A DNA stretch of 32,027 nucleotides from JBMOGA01 sp049318625 (GCA_049318625.1 JBMOGA010000047.1:1-32027); one strand, 5' to 3'; positions 1-8,451 are shown, counted from the first letter of the stretch. Notes: generated from the sequence alone by a model not told the origin. Translations and numbers: made by a program.

Positions 1-757
1 GGTGACGGCCGGGTTCTAACTTGATTCCTGGTATCGCGATCAGGGGCAGGGCAGCTTCAGGCGTGTAGGCGTGGGCGCACACGTAGCGCCCGAAGGCGTG
101 CGCCTCCTCGACCGCCGCGGCGACCTCGCCCGGCGAGAACTGCAGGCTGTCCAGCGGGTCGTAGGGCGAGGCGACTCCGCCCGACATCATGATCTTGATG
201 TGATCGCAGCCCTGCCGCATCTCCTCGCGCACGGCGCGGCGCACGTCGGCCTCGCCGTCGGCGACACCGATGGTGAAGGCGAGCGCGTTGCAGCAGTGGC
301 AGCGGGTGCCCGGATCGGTGCGCCGGCGGCCGTCGCTGTGACCGCCGGTCGGGCCGATCGCCTTGCCGGCGATGAACAGGCGGGGTCCGGGGAGGAAACC
401 CTGGTCGACGGCGGCCTTGATGCCCCAGTCGGCACCGCCGGTATCGCGCACGGTGGTGAAGCCGCGGTCGAGCATCGCCCGCATCAGCACCGCCGCGCGG
501 GCCGTCATCAGGGTCAGCGGCATATCCTCGAGGCGGCGGATCACCACCTCGGACAGGAAGACGTGGACGTGCGAGTCGATCAGGCCCGGCATCACCGTCT
601 TGCCGCCGCAGTCGACCACGGTGGCGTCCTTGCTCTTGATGGGCTTGGCGGAAACCTCGCGGATCTTGGCGCCCTCGATGAGGATCTGGTGGCCGCCGAC
701 CAGTTCGTCCCGGTCCGGGTCGAGCAGCTCGAAGTTCTTCAGAAGCAACTGGGTCAT
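1..757 (-). CDS. Amidohydrolase (M38/imidazolonepropionase-like), partial
   Basis: This is the first 252 codons of a metal-dependent amidohydrolase; the C-terminus lies beyond the window edge. The start at 757 gives an MTQLLLKNFELLDPD N-terminus. The metal-binding HxH is in DSHVHV (about residues 62-64). A lysine in CDHIKIMMSGG matches the position of the bridging carboxylated lysine, and a histidine follows in CAHAYTPEA. Close family members act on N-acyl amino acids, dipeptides or cyclic amides; the substrate here cannot be told. It diverges from the gamma-glutamyltransferase-like gene, so the two may share a promoter region (758-917) and perhaps a role in peptide or amide use. The last roughly 19 codons (positions 1-57) do not look like the family, which would continue with an IEHGN motif. 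They also use codons rare in the neighbours (ATA, CCA, GGA, TTA), so they may not be native coding sequence. Confidence 0.85.
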   Translation of the reverse strand, partial: MTQLLLKNFELLDPDRDELVGGHQILIEGAKIREVSAKPIKSKDATVVDCGGKTVMPGLIDSHVHVFLSEVVIRRLEDMPLTLMTARAAVLMRAMLDRGFTTVRDTGGADWGIKAAVDQGFLPGPRLFIAGKAIGPTGGHSDGRRRTDPGTRCHCCNALAFTIGVADGEADVRRAVREEMRQGCDHIKIMMSGGVASPYDPLDSLQFSPGEVAAAVEEAHAFGRYVCAHAYTPEAALPLIAIPGIKLEPGRH

Positions 758-917
758 CGCGGCCTCGGGTTTGCCTGTTCGCTCCGACGGTCCTACAGGC
801 GGCGGGGTGGCGTCAACAGAGGAGCCGTCGGGCCTGCCCTTCGCCGATTGCGGGTGCGGCCCGGGCGGCGGCGGCGCACTATCGGTTGCCCCACGGCCGC
901 CAGGGAGATCACACGCG

Positions 918-2744
918 ATGAAGCCAGCCCCCAATCCGGCCGCCGACGGCTTCACCACCCGGCCCGAGATTCTCGGCACCTTCGGTGCGGTCTCGACGAC
1001 GCATTGGCTCGCCTCGGCGGCCGGGATGGCGATGCTGGAGCGCGGTGGCAACGCCTTCGATGCGGCCGTGGCGGCGGGCTTCGTGCTGCAGATCGTCGAG
1101 CCCCACCTCAACGGGCCGGGCGGCGAGGTGCCGATCATCCTGAAGCGCGCTGGCGACGACGAACCGGTCGTGCTGTGCGGCCAGGGCGTCTATCCGATGG
1201 CGGCGACGCTGGACCATTTTTCTTCGCTTGGGCTCGCCCAAATGCCCGGCACCGGACTGTTGCCGACGGTGGTGCCCGGCGCCTTCGACGCCTGGATGGT
1301 GCTGCTGCGCAACTACGGCACGATGCGTCTCGGCGACGTGCTCGAGATGGCGATCGGCTATGCCGAGAACGGCTTTCCGGTGGTCCCGCGCATCGCCGCA
1401 ACGATCCTGGCGGCGCAGGACTTCATGCGCGACGAATGGCCGACAACGGCCGAGGTGTGGCTGCCGGGCGGTAACGTGCCGCGCCCCGGCACCGCGATGC
1501 GCACGCCGCAGATCGCGACGACGTACCGCCGCCTGCTGGCCGAGGCCGAGGCGGCCGGCGCCGGCCGGGACGCGCAGATCGAGGCGGCGCGCAATGCCTG
1601 GTACCGCGGTTTCGTGGCCGAGGCGATCGATCGCTTCTACCGGACGGCCGAACTCATGGACTCGACGGGGCGGCGTCACAAGGGGTTGCTGACCGGCGAC
1701 GACCTCGCCCGCTACGGTGCCACCATCGAGCCGACCGTCTCACGGACCTACCACGGCGTGCGGGTGCACAAGACCGGTGCCTGGGGACAGGGCCCCGTCA
1801 TGCTGCAGGCGCTCCGGCTGCTCGAAGGATTCGACCTCGCGGCCATGGACCCGGTCGGTGATCCCTTCGTCCACACCGTCGTCGAATGCCTGAAACTGGC
1901 ATTCGCCGATCGCGAGGTGTTCTACGGCGACCCCAACCACGTCGACGTGCCGCTCGACGCGCTGCTGTCCGATGCCAACACTGCGGCCCGCCAGCGCCTC
2001 GTCGGCCAGACCGCATCGCACGAGATGTGCCCCTCCGATCTGCCGGGTGCCGCCGCGCGCATGGCCCGGGTGCTGGCGATGGCGGGCCGGGACGTGCACG
2101 TCGGTCCCGGCGGCGGCGAGCCGACGTTCGCGCCGCTGCCACCGGAATGGTTCGAGGCCCAGTGGGGCGATACCGTGCACATCGAGGCGATGGACCGCTG
2201 GGGCAACATCGTTTCTGCGACACCGTCCGGCGGCTGGCTGCAGGGTTCGCCGGCCGTCGCCGGCCTCGGCTTCCCGATCTCGACGCGCGGCCAGATCTGC
2301 TGGCTGGAGCCTGGCCATCCGTCGACGCTGCGGCCGGGCGGGCGACCACGCACGACATTGACGCCGACGCTCGTCACGCGCGACGGCGAGGCTTGGCTCG
2401 GCATCGGCACGCCCGGCGGGGACCAGCAGGACCAGTGGAGCCTCGTCACGTTCCTGCGCATCCTCCATCACCGGATGACCCTCCAGCAGGCGATCGACGC
2501 ACCGCTGCTGACCACCCGCCACATGCCGCAGTCGTTCCACCCGCGCCCCTTCGATCCGGCCAAACTCGTGCTGGAGGGGCGGTTCCCGGAAACGACCGTC
2601 GCGGCGTTGCGGGCGCGCGGCCATGTGGTCACCGTCGAGGCGCCGTGGTCGCTGGGACGGGTCTGCGCCGTGGCCCGCTCGGGCGGCTTCATCCGCGCCG
2701 GCGCCAGCCCGCGCTTCATGCAGGGCTATGCGATCGGCCGATAG
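918..2744 (+). CDS. Gamma-glutamyltransferase family protein (Ntn hydrolase)
   Basis: The product is a 608-residue member of the gamma-glutamyltransferase family. These proteins are made as one chain and cleave themselves into large and small subunits just before a catalytic threonine. The expected nucleophile is T419 in the segment WGDTVHIEAMDRWGNIVS. The N-terminal region has the family signature MLERGGNAFDAAVAAGF, and the small subunit has GIGTPGGDQQ. I chose the ATG at 918 because an upstream GGAG lies about 11 bases away and the family homology begins soon after; the open frame further upstream only overlaps the amidohydrolase antisense. No clear signal peptide follows this start, so it may be cytoplasmic. 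Substrate could be glutathione, another gamma-glutamyl amide, or a cephalosporin-acylase-like amide. Family call is firm; substrate is unknown. Confidence 0.9.
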   Translation: MKPAPNPAADGFTTRPEILGTFGAVSTTHWLASAAGMAMLERGGNAFDAAVAAGFVLQIVEPHLNGPGGEVPIILKRAGDDEPVVLCGQGVYPMAATLDHFSSLGLAQMPGTGLLPTVVPGAFDAWMVLLRNYGTMRLGDVLEMAIGYAENGFPVVPRIAATILAAQDFMRDEWPTTAEVWLPGGNVPRPGTAMRTPQIATTYRRLLAEAEAAGAGRDAQIEAARNAWYRGFVAEAIDRFYRTAELMDSTGRRHKGLLTGDDLARYGATIEPTVSRTYHGVRVHKTGAWGQGPVMLQALRLLEGFDLAAMDPVGDPFVHTVVECLKLAFADREVFYGDPNHVDVPLDALLSDANTAARQRLVGQTASHEMCPSDLPGAAARMARVLAMAGRDVHVGPGGGEPTFAPLPPEWFEAQWGDTVHIEAMDRWGNIVSATPSGGWLQGSPAVAGLGFPISTRGQICWLEPGHPSTLRPGGRPRTTLTPTLVTRDGEAWLGIGTPGGDQQDQWSLVTFLRILHHRMTLQQAIDAPLLTTRHMPQSFHPRPFDPAKLVLEGRFPETTVAALRARGHVVTVEAPWSLGRVCAVARSGGFIRAGASPRFMQGYAIGR

Positions 2745-2780
2745 CTGCGCAGCGCCCAGGCGCCGACGTGGTCGCCATGC

Positions 2781-2794
2781 TTGATGAGCGTCAA
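2781..2794. promoter_or_regulatory. FixK/FNR-type operator upstream of membrane protein-usp operon
   Basis: TTGATGAGCGTCAA is a near-perfect palindrome (TTGAT-N4-GTCAA) that fits the binding consensus of Crp/Fnr-family regulators such as FixK, FnrN and AadR. Its centre is about 91 bases before the start at 2879, which fits class II activation with a transcription start near 2829. It is one of three such palindromes found in the window, all between genes. Confidence 0.7.
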
Positions 2795-2878
2795 CGCCTG
2801 CGGGCTGCAACCTGCGAGACTGGTCGTGTTCCCGGCGTCCATCGGAATGCGCGGACCGGACGTCGAGCGAATGCGAGC

Positions 2879-3373
2879 ATGACAGCGTCCCAGCCGAGCA
2901 CACACATGGCAACAACGACCGAGTCCACGCGGGGTCCACCGGTGCGCCGCTGGCATCCCAGCGGCTACATGGTCAGCATCGCGTCCTCGCTGCTGATGGG
3001 TGTGCTGATCGCCGCCTTCTTCGTCGCCCTGGCGGGTTGGAGCCCGCCCGCGGCGTGGCAGACGTTCAGCGATTTCGCCGTGACGTGGATTCTGCTGACC
3101 TACATCTGGGTCCAGCTCGGCAGCCTGATCCTGGTCGGCGCGGGCACCAAGAACCAGATGTGGGTGGATGCGCTGACGTCGATCGTGCCGCTGTTCGTGA
3201 TCTGCTACGTCATCATCCAGCATCACGCCGGCTACGTGATACTTTCGCCGTTCCAGGCACGCACGGCCTGGGTCACCGCGTATACGATGCTGCTCGACGT
3301 CATTGTCGATTCCGGCGTTTCGGTGATGCTCAGCCGGCAGGTTCTCGACCTCGGCCATCGCGGCGTTCTCTGA
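2879..3373 (+). CDS. Four-helix integral membrane protein of unknown function
   Basis: I do not recognise this family. The 164-residue product has a short polar N-terminus and then four hydrophobic segments: MVSIASSLLMGVLIAAFFVALAGW, FAVTWILLTYIWVQLGSLIL, IVPLFVICYVIIQ, and a weaker WVTAYTMLLDVIVDSGVSVML. It is most likely an inner-membrane protein. An alternative start at 2906 would give 155 residues; neither start has a strong ribosome binding site, so the start is uncertain. It lies 30 bases before a universal stress protein, probably in one transcript, and behind a FixK/FNR-type box. This context suggests a role in low-oxygen or redox stress, but that is inference. Confidence 0.7.
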   Translation: MTASQPSTHMATTTESTRGPPVRRWHPSGYMVSIASSLLMGVLIAAFFVALAGWSPPAAWQTFSDFAVTWILLTYIWVQLGSLILVGAGTKNQMWVDALTSIVPLFVICYVIIQHHAGYVILSPFQARTAWVTAYTMLLDVIVDSGVSVMLSRQVLDLGHRGVL

Positions 3374-3403
3374 GCCGCCGCCGCCAGCAGAGAGGTGATT
3401 TCC

Positions 3404-3853
3404 TTGGTTCGACGCATCTTGATCGCAACGGACGGGTCGGAGCTCGCGATGCGGGCCGTCGTGCAGGGTGTCCACCTGGCGAAGGCGAGCGCGGCGACGG
3501 TGCTCATCGTCAACGCCTTCACGCCGCTACACAGCCTCGGCGCGCGGGAGGACATGTTCGCCGGCCAGCCGGAGGCGATCCGCAAGGCGGCCATCGCTCT
3601 CGTCTACTCGCAATCGCAGGACGCGCTCGACCGCGCGGCGGCGGTGGCCAGGGACTGCGGCGTCGCCTGCCAGATGAAACAGGTAGATGCGGAACAGCCC
3701 TACAAGGCGATCCTGGCGCTCGCAAAGTCGGAGGGTTGCGACCTCATCGTGATGGCCTCCCACGGGCGCAGCGGCATTGCCGCGCTGGTGCTCGGCAGCG
3801 AGACGACCAAGGTCCTCACGCACAGCGACATACCCGTGCTCGTCTGCCGGTAA
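3404..3853 (+). CDS. Universal stress protein, UspA family (TTG start)
   Basis: A 149-residue single-domain Usp protein. It opens with VRRILIATDGSELAMRAV, carrying the conserved nucleotide-contacting aspartate. Near the end it has ASHGRSGIAALVLGSETT, which fits the ATP-binding pattern G-2x-G-9x-G(S/T) except that alanine replaces the first glycine. It is therefore probably of the nucleotide-binding type. I prefer the TTG at 3404: a perfect AGGTGA (3393-3398) sits five bases before it, whereas the GTG at 3395 lies inside that Shine-Dalgarno sequence. It is likely cotranscribed with the upstream membrane protein under the FixK/FNR-type box. Usp proteins help cells survive starvation, oxygen and redox stress; the exact role is not shown by sequence. 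Confidence 0.9.
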   Translation: MVRRILIATDGSELAMRAVVQGVHLAKASAATVLIVNAFTPLHSLGAREDMFAGQPEAIRKAAIALVYSQSQDALDRAAAVARDCGVACQMKQVDAEQPYKAILALAKSEGCDLIVMASHGRSGIAALVLGSETTKVLTHSDIPVLVCR

Positions 3854-3917
3854 GGGCGCGCGTGTCGGCGTCGCATGAACAAGCCCTGCGTCGCCGGATG
3901 GCCATGTGGCCAGCTAT

Positions 3918-3987
3918 CCGGGCCAATTCCCGGTTCCGTGACCTCATCTCGCCCCCTCGATAGGATCATCAGGATCGGGGCGCTTTT
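3918..3987 (+). terminator. Possible terminator region after usp
   Basis: Two weak hairpins follow the stress-protein gene. CCGGG (3918-3922) pairs with CCCGG (3929-3933). Further on, a bulged CCCC/GGGG stem is followed by a GCGC and a run of five T. Neither is strong alone, but the run of T and the position before the ModE-type operator make this the likely end of the stress-protein transcript. Confidence 0.35.
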
Positions 3988-4057
3988 TCGAAACGGAGTC
4001 AAAAAAGGAGCCGATCGTTCAGCACCGAACGCACCACCGGGCGCGCGGCTTGTGCCT

Positions 4058-4085
4058 ATCGCTATATCTGGTAGGATACGGCGAG
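4058..4085 (+). promoter_or_regulatory. ModE-type operator of modABC
   Basis: The left half-site ATCGCTATAT (4058-4067) agrees with the published ModE consensus half-site as I recall it. After a six-base spacer the right half GATACGGCGAG (4075-4085) keeps the central ATA and the outer CGA of the inverted half-site, with about 6 of 11 positions matching. The site ends 27 bases before the preferred modA start, and a modE gene lies at the far end of the cluster. ModE with molybdate normally represses modABC from such a site. Confidence 0.72.
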
Positions 4086-4112
4086 ATCCAGATGGCGCGA
4101 GGATCCGGACCC

Positions 4113-4895
4113 ATGCGATCGATCTACCGTGGCCTGCTGCTGATCGCCGCTCTCACCGGTATGGCCTCGATCGCGCAGGCGCAGGCATCGCGCCCGGTCG
4201 TCGTCTTCGCGGCGGCGAGCTTGCAGACAGTGCTCGGAAAAATTGCCGCCGACTGGAAGGCGACGACGGGCAAGAGCCTGACGTTGTCCTACGCCGCGTC
4301 GTCCGCGCTCGCACGCCAGTTGGAGAACGGGGCGCCGGCCGACCTGTTCGCATCCGCCGATCTCGTGTGGATGGATTGGGCGCAGGAGCGCAAGCTGATC
4401 AAATCGGAGACCCGCCGTTCTCTCCTCGGCAATGAACTGGTGCTCATCACCCACCGCGATACGCCGCTCGAACTGAAAATCGCGCCGAACTTCGCTCTCG
4501 CCGCCGCGGTGGGCGACTCGCGGCTGGCCACCGGCAACCCGGGCTCGGTTCCCGTCGGCCGCTACGCGCAGGCAGCGCTGACGTCACTCGGGGTCTGGCC
4601 CGCGGTTGCGCCGCGGCTCGCTGGCGCGGATAGCGTCACCGCCGCACTGGCGTTGGTCGCGCGTGGCGAGGCCAAGCTCGGTATCGTCTATCGTACGGAT
4701 GCGGCATCCGAGCCGAAGGTGCGGGTGATCGACACGTTTCCTGCCGACAGCCACCCGCCGATCGTCTACCCGTTCGCGGTAACGGCGGGCTCGACGCACC
4801 CCGATGCTCTCGCATTTCTCGACTATCTTTCCTCGCCCACGGCCGCGCACATCTTCAAGGCCGAGGGCTTCCTGCTTCCCACGGTCGGTCGCTGA
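4113..4895 (+). CDS. modA: Molybdate ABC transporter, periplasmic substrate-binding protein
   Basis: ModA captures molybdate or tungstate in the periplasm and passes it to ModB. The 260-residue product starts with a signal peptide (MRSIYRGLLLIAALTGMASIAQAQA). The mature protein begins VVVFAAASLQTVLGKIAADW, the family's anion-binding start, and continues with YAASSALARQLENGAPADLFASAD and the later segments DSVTAALALVARGEAKLGIVY and PFAV. I chose the ATG at 4113 because GAGGA lies nine bases upstream and the ATG at 4092 sits only seven bases from the operator. The stop overlaps the modB start by one base. Expression is expected to rise when molybdate is scarce. Confidence 0.95.
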   Translation: MRSIYRGLLLIAALTGMASIAQAQASRPVVVFAAASLQTVLGKIAADWKATTGKSLTLSYAASSALARQLENGAPADLFASADLVWMDWAQERKLIKSETRRSLLGNELVLITHRDTPLELKIAPNFALAAAVGDSRLATGNPGSVPVGRYAQAALTSLGVWPAVAPRLAGADSVTAALALVARGEAKLGIVYRTDAASEPKVRVIDTFPADSHPPIVYPFAVTAGSTHPDALAFLDYLSSPTAAHIFKAEGFLLPTVGR

Positions 4896-5599
4896 TGTCG
4901 GGTCTCGGTCTGTCGGCAGAGGAATGGACGGCGGTGGCGCTGAGCCTGCGGGTCGCCAGCGTTGCGACGCTGGCCAGCCTGCCGCTCGGCATACTGATTG
5001 CACTGATACTCGCCCGCGGGCGCTTTCCCGGCAAGACCCTGCTCGACGGGATCGTCCACCTGCCTCTGGTGCTGCCGCCGGTCGTCACCGGCTATGTGCT
5101 GCTGATCCTGTTCGGACGGCGGGGCCCGATCGGCGCGTTCCTCGAGTCCACGTTCGGCATCGTCTTGTCGTTCCGCTGGACGGGGGCGGCGCTCGCCTGC
5201 GCGGTGATGGGTCTGCCGCTGATGGTGCGGGCCATCCGGCTCGCCATCGAATCGATCGATCCGCGGCTCGAGGAGGCCGCCGGCACGCTCGGCGCCTCGC
5301 GGGTCTGGGTCTTCCTGTCCGTGACGCTGCCGCTGGCGCTGCCCGGCATCCTGGCCGGTGCCGTGCTCTGTTTCGCCAAGGCACTCGGCGAGTTCGGTGC
5401 CACCATCACCTTCGTTTCCAACATACCCGGAGAGACGCAGACCATCCCGTCGGCGATCTACAATTACACCCAAGTGCCGGGCGGCGATCTCGGCGCGCTG
5501 CGGCTATCGCTGATCGCGGTCGGCATCTCGCTCGGCGCGCTGGTCGTCTCGGAGCTGATTGCCCGGCGTGCCGGCACGAAGGGTACGGGTCCGACATGA
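4895..5599 (+). CDS. modB: Molybdate ABC transporter, permease
   Basis: ModB is the inner-membrane channel of the molybdate importer. The 234-residue protein has about five hydrophobic segments. It carries the permease EAA loop (EEAAGTLGASRVWVFLSVTLPLALPGI), which docks on ModC, and the typical FAKALGEFGATITFVSNIPGETQTIPSAIY segment of ModB. It overlaps modA by one base and modC by four (ATGA), so translation is probably coupled across the operon. The start has the coding stop of modA as TGATG and no separate ribosome binding site is needed. Confidence 0.95.
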   Translation: MSGLGLSAEEWTAVALSLRVASVATLASLPLGILIALILARGRFPGKTLLDGIVHLPLVLPPVVTGYVLLILFGRRGPIGAFLESTFGIVLSFRWTGAALACAVMGLPLMVRAIRLAIESIDPRLEEAAGTLGASRVWVFLSVTLPLALPGILAGAVLCFAKALGEFGATITFVSNIPGETQTIPSAIYNYTQVPGGDLGALRLSLIAVGISLGALVVSELIARRAGTKGTGPT

Positions 5600-6711
5600 T
5601 CTCGTTCTCGTGCCTGCTGGCCCGCAAGGAGTTCACGTTCGACGCCGCATTCGATGCTGCCCACGGCGTCACCGCGCTGTTCGGACCGTCCGGCTCGGGC
5701 AAGTCGACCGCGATCCGACTTCTGGCGGGTCTCGACCGGCCGGATCGCGGACGCATCACGATCGGCGACACGGTCCTGGTCGATACGGCGCGCGGGATCT
5801 GGGTCGGTCCGCACAAGCGGCGGATCGGGCTGGTCTTCCAGGACGCACAGCTGTTCCCCCATCTGTCGGTGCGCGCCAATCTCGGCTACGGACTGTGGTT
5901 CACCCCCGAGGGGGAGCGCCGGATCGGACGTGATCCTGTCGTCGACGTGCTCGGGATCGGGCACCTGCTCGACCGGCGCCCGGCGACGCTGTCGGGGGGC
6001 GAGCGCCAGCGGGTGGCGATCGGACGGGCGCTGCTCACCTCGCCGCGCCTGCTGCTGATGGACGAGCCGCTGGCCTCGCTGGACGCGGGGCGCAAACTCG
6101 AGATCCTGCCCTTCATCGAGCGTCTGCGTGACGAATTCGACATCCCGATCGTCTACGTCTCGCATGCGGTGGAGGAGGTTGCCCGGCTGGCGCGGCAGGT
6201 CGTGAGCATCGAGCACGGGCGGGTGGTGGCGACCGGAGCGCCGGCCGACGTGCTTTCCGCGGCCTCGCTCGCCCGCGCCGCCGACCGCTTCGACGCCGTG
6301 TCGGTGCTGACCGGCCAGGTCAAGGCCCATATGGCGGACTACGGGCTCACCATCATCGACCATCCGGCCGGCGAGATCGTCGTGCCGGGGCGGATCGACG
6401 CCGCGGTCGGGCGTGTGCGGATCGCGATCCGCGCAACCAACGTGACACTCAGCATCGGGCGGCTCGGAAACATCAGTGTTCGCACTATTTTGACCGGGCG
6501 GATCACCCATCTAGTGACCGACGACGGACCATTTGCGCTCGCCACCATCGAGTTGCCGGGCGGCGACACGCTGCGTGCCTATGTGACGCGGCTCGCCCGC
6601 GACAAACTCGGCCTCGACGTCGGTGATCAGGTGCAGGCCCTGGTGAAATCGGTCGCGATCGACGAGCGCGGCGTGCCGGGCCTCCATGTGATCGCCGCCG
6701 GCGAGCCGTGA
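5596..6711 (+). CDS. modC: Molybdate ABC transporter, ATPase with TOBE domain
   Basis: ModC hydrolyses ATP to drive molybdate import. The 371-residue protein has Walker A (GPSGSGKST), Q loop (VFQDAQLFPHLSV), ABC signature (LSGGERQR), Walker B (LLLMDEPLASLD) and switch histidine (YVSHAVEEV). The C-terminal third (about residues 295-365) is a molybdate-binding TOBE/MOP domain, including RAYVTRLARDKLGLDVGDQVQALVKSVAI, which can make the transporter sensitive to cytoplasmic molybdate. It overlaps modB by four bases. Its stop is four bases from the stop of the convergent modE, with no room for a terminator between them. Confidence 0.95.
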   Translation: MISFSCLLARKEFTFDAAFDAAHGVTALFGPSGSGKSTAIRLLAGLDRPDRGRITIGDTVLVDTARGIWVGPHKRRIGLVFQDAQLFPHLSVRANLGYGLWFTPEGERRIGRDPVVDVLGIGHLLDRRPATLSGGERQRVAIGRALLTSPRLLLMDEPLASLDAGRKLEILPFIERLRDEFDIPIVYVSHAVEEVARLARQVVSIEHGRVVATGAPADVLSAASLARAADRFDAVSVLTGQVKAHMADYGLTIIDHPAGEIVVPGRIDAAVGRVRIAIRATNVTLSIGRLGNISVRTILTGRITHLVTDDGPFALATIELPGGDTLRAYVTRLARDKLGLDVGDQVQALVKSVAIDERGVPGLHVIAAGEP

Positions 6712-6715
6712 GCGC

Positions 6716-7123
6716 TCATCCGCTCGCCAGATCAGTCTCGAACGGAGCCAGTTCCTCGCGGATCGCGGCGCGTGTGCGGTCCTCGATGCGCCGGTAGGCG
6801 GCGACCACGGCGCGCCCGAACTCAGTCAGCTCGGCACCGCCGCCATGCGGTCCACCGGTGGTGGCGACGATCACGGGTCGCGTGAACATCTTGTTGACCT
6901 CGTCGACCAGCAGCCAGGCCCGCCGGTACGACATTCCGAGACTGCGGCCGCCAGCCGAGATGGAGCCGGTCTGGCCGATCGCCTCGAGCAGATCGACCTT
7001 GCCCGGCCCGAGGCGACGCTCACCGAGGACAATGCGCAGACGCGGCGTCGCGCGCGCCGCCATCCCCTCGTCGGCGTCGGTGGCGCGCCGCGGCGGGAGT
7101 GTCGTGGTCGGCCTGTCCTTCAT
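6716..7123 (-). CDS. modE: ModE-family transcription regulator, DNA-binding domain only
   Basis: The 135-residue product matches the N-terminal winged-helix domain of ModE: LGPGKVDLLEAIGQTGSISAGGRSLGMSYRRAWLLVDEVN, then FTRPVIVATTGGPHGGGAELTEFGRAVVAAYR. Full-length ModE has about 260 residues and senses molybdate through two C-terminal MOP domains; these are absent here. The protein must therefore sense molybdate another way, perhaps through ModC or a separate molbindin, or act without a ligand. It lies convergent to modABC, whose promoter has a ModE-type operator, so it is the likely regulator of that operon. The start at 7123 is the first ATG; the ATG at 7063 has GAGGGG directly adjacent and is less likely. 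Confidence 0.9.
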   Translation of the reverse strand: MKDRPTTTLPPRRATDADEGMAARATPRLRIVLGERRLGPGKVDLLEAIGQTGSISAGGRSLGMSYRRAWLLVDEVNKMFTRPVIVATTGGPHGGGAELTEFGRAVVAAYRRIEDRTRAAIREELAPFETDLASG

Positions 7124-7353
7124 GCTGGCGATCCGCCCGGTTGACTATGGTCGACTATACCGCGGCTGCCGTCGGGCGTCAGCGGGATCGTGCCCGCCTC
7201 GCGCCCCGCTGCTCGGGATTCCGACAAGCCCTTTTCAGTCATTTTCGCTCATTTTTAACGTTTCAATTCTGGCCTCCGGATCAATCATTTATTCGCATTG
7301 CTATGAGAGTGTTTCAATGACGACGTGGGTGATGCCGTCCGAGTCCTTGTCCA

Positions 7354-8451
7354 ATGAGTGTTTTCGTGAGCCAAATGAGCACCGCTTTCTCTGCCGCTTG
7401 GACGGTTACCCGCTGCGCCGCCCTGGCGCTCGTGCCCTTGTGCGCCAGCGCACTTCCGGTGATTGCGGACAGCGTGGCGTCCGGCCCCGTGCACCTCAAC
7501 GTGGCCAGCACGTTCCCGGTGACGATGCCGATTCTCGGCGAGGTCTCACGGAACCTGCCCGAAAAGATCCAGCGCGCATCCGGCGGCGCCCTCGTTTTGA
7601 AATTCCATGAGCCGGGTGCGCTCGTACCGGGAAATCGGACCGTCGACGCGGTGGCGGACGGCACGGTTCACGCCGCCTGGGCCGGCGCCGGATGGTTCGC
7701 CGGAAAGAACAGCGCCTTCAACCTGTTCTCGAGCGTCCCGTTCGGACCCGGGATCGGCGAATATCTGGCTTGGCTCTATCGGGGCGGCGGGCTCGAACTC
7801 GCCCGAGAAATGTTCCACGCCCGAGGCGTCCACAACATTCCTTGCGGCATCATTCCTCCCGAGGCATCGGGCTGGTTCAAGCGCGAGATCCGGTCGATCG
7901 AGGATCTGCGTGGCTTGAAGATGCGGTTCTTCGGGCTCGGCGCCCTGGTGATGCAGCGCTTCGGGGTCGAGACCCAGCAGCTGCCGCCCGGCGAGATCCT
8001 GCGCGCGCTCGAAAGCGGCGCCCTCGACGCGACCGAGTTCTCGCTGCCGGCCATGGACAAGCCGCTCGGCTTCCATCAGGTGGCGAAGTATTACTATTTC
8101 CCCGGCTGGCATCAGCAGGCGACGCTGTTCGATCTCTACGTCAATCGCGACGTCTGGGATGGCTTGGCCGACCAGCACCGGGCCGTCATCGAACTGGCCT
8201 GCAGCGATGCCATGCGCGAGATGATCGCGGCGGGCGAGGCACTGCAGTGGAAGGCGATGCGCGATCTCCAGGCTGAAGGCGTTCAGATCAAGCGCTGGTC
8301 GCCGTCGATCCTGGTCGCCTTCGAGGATGCCTGGCGGGACGTGGCGCGTGCCGAAGCCGCCAAGAACCCGGACTTTGCCCGCGTGCACGAGAGCTTCTCG
8401 CGCTTCCGCGAGGACTACGCGATCTGGCGCCACTTCAGCTTCCTTCAGTAG
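7354..8451 (+). CDS. TRAP-type solute-binding protein, DctP family (orphan)
   Basis: The 365-residue product is a DctP-type periplasmic binding protein. A signal peptide (TRCAALALVPLCASALPVIADS) leads into the mature start HLNVASTFPVTMPILGEV. The family core SIEDLRGLKMRFFGLGALVMQRFG holds the conserved arginine that usually binds a substrate carboxylate. The later FHQVAKYYYFPGWHQQ resembles TakP-like proteins that bind 2-oxo acids. No dctQ or dctM membrane subunits are in the window. Instead a membrane GGDEF-EAL protein starts 24 bases downstream, so this protein may present its ligand to that sensor rather than to a transporter. ATGs at 7354 and 7375 are both possible starts. The AT-rich stretch at about 7225-7320 probably contains the promoter. 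Confidence 0.88.
   Translation: MSVFVSQMSTAFSAAWTVTRCAALALVPLCASALPVIADSVASGPVHLNVASTFPVTMPILGEVSRNLPEKIQRASGGALVLKFHEPGALVPGNRTVDAVADGTVHAAWAGAGWFAGKNSAFNLFSSVPFGPGIGEYLAWLYRGGGLELAREMFHARGVHNIPCGIIPPEASGWFKREIRSIEDLRGLKMRFFGLGALVMQRFGVETQQLPPGEILRALESGALDATEFSLPAMDKPLGFHQVAKYYYFPGWHQQATLFDLYVNRDVWDGLADQHRAVIELACSDAMREMIAAGEALQWKAMRDLQAEGVQIKRWSPSILVAFEDAWRDVARAEAAKNPDFARVHESFSRFREDYAIWRHFSFLQ

Noticed and set aside
1..57. Group II intron or insertion sequence end within the amidohydrolase
   Set aside because: No GTGYG-type 5' end, inverted repeat or transposase sequence can be seen in the short stretch available.
1740..2939. 399-codon antisense frame over the gamma-glutamyltransferase gene
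   Set aside because: No motif or ribosome binding site; a shadow of the plus-strand coding frame.
7140..7153. TTGACTATGGTCGA upstream of modE as a fourth FixK/FNR box
   Set aside because: The second half has a mismatch (TCGA) and it lies only 17 bases from the modE start, unlike the three full matches.
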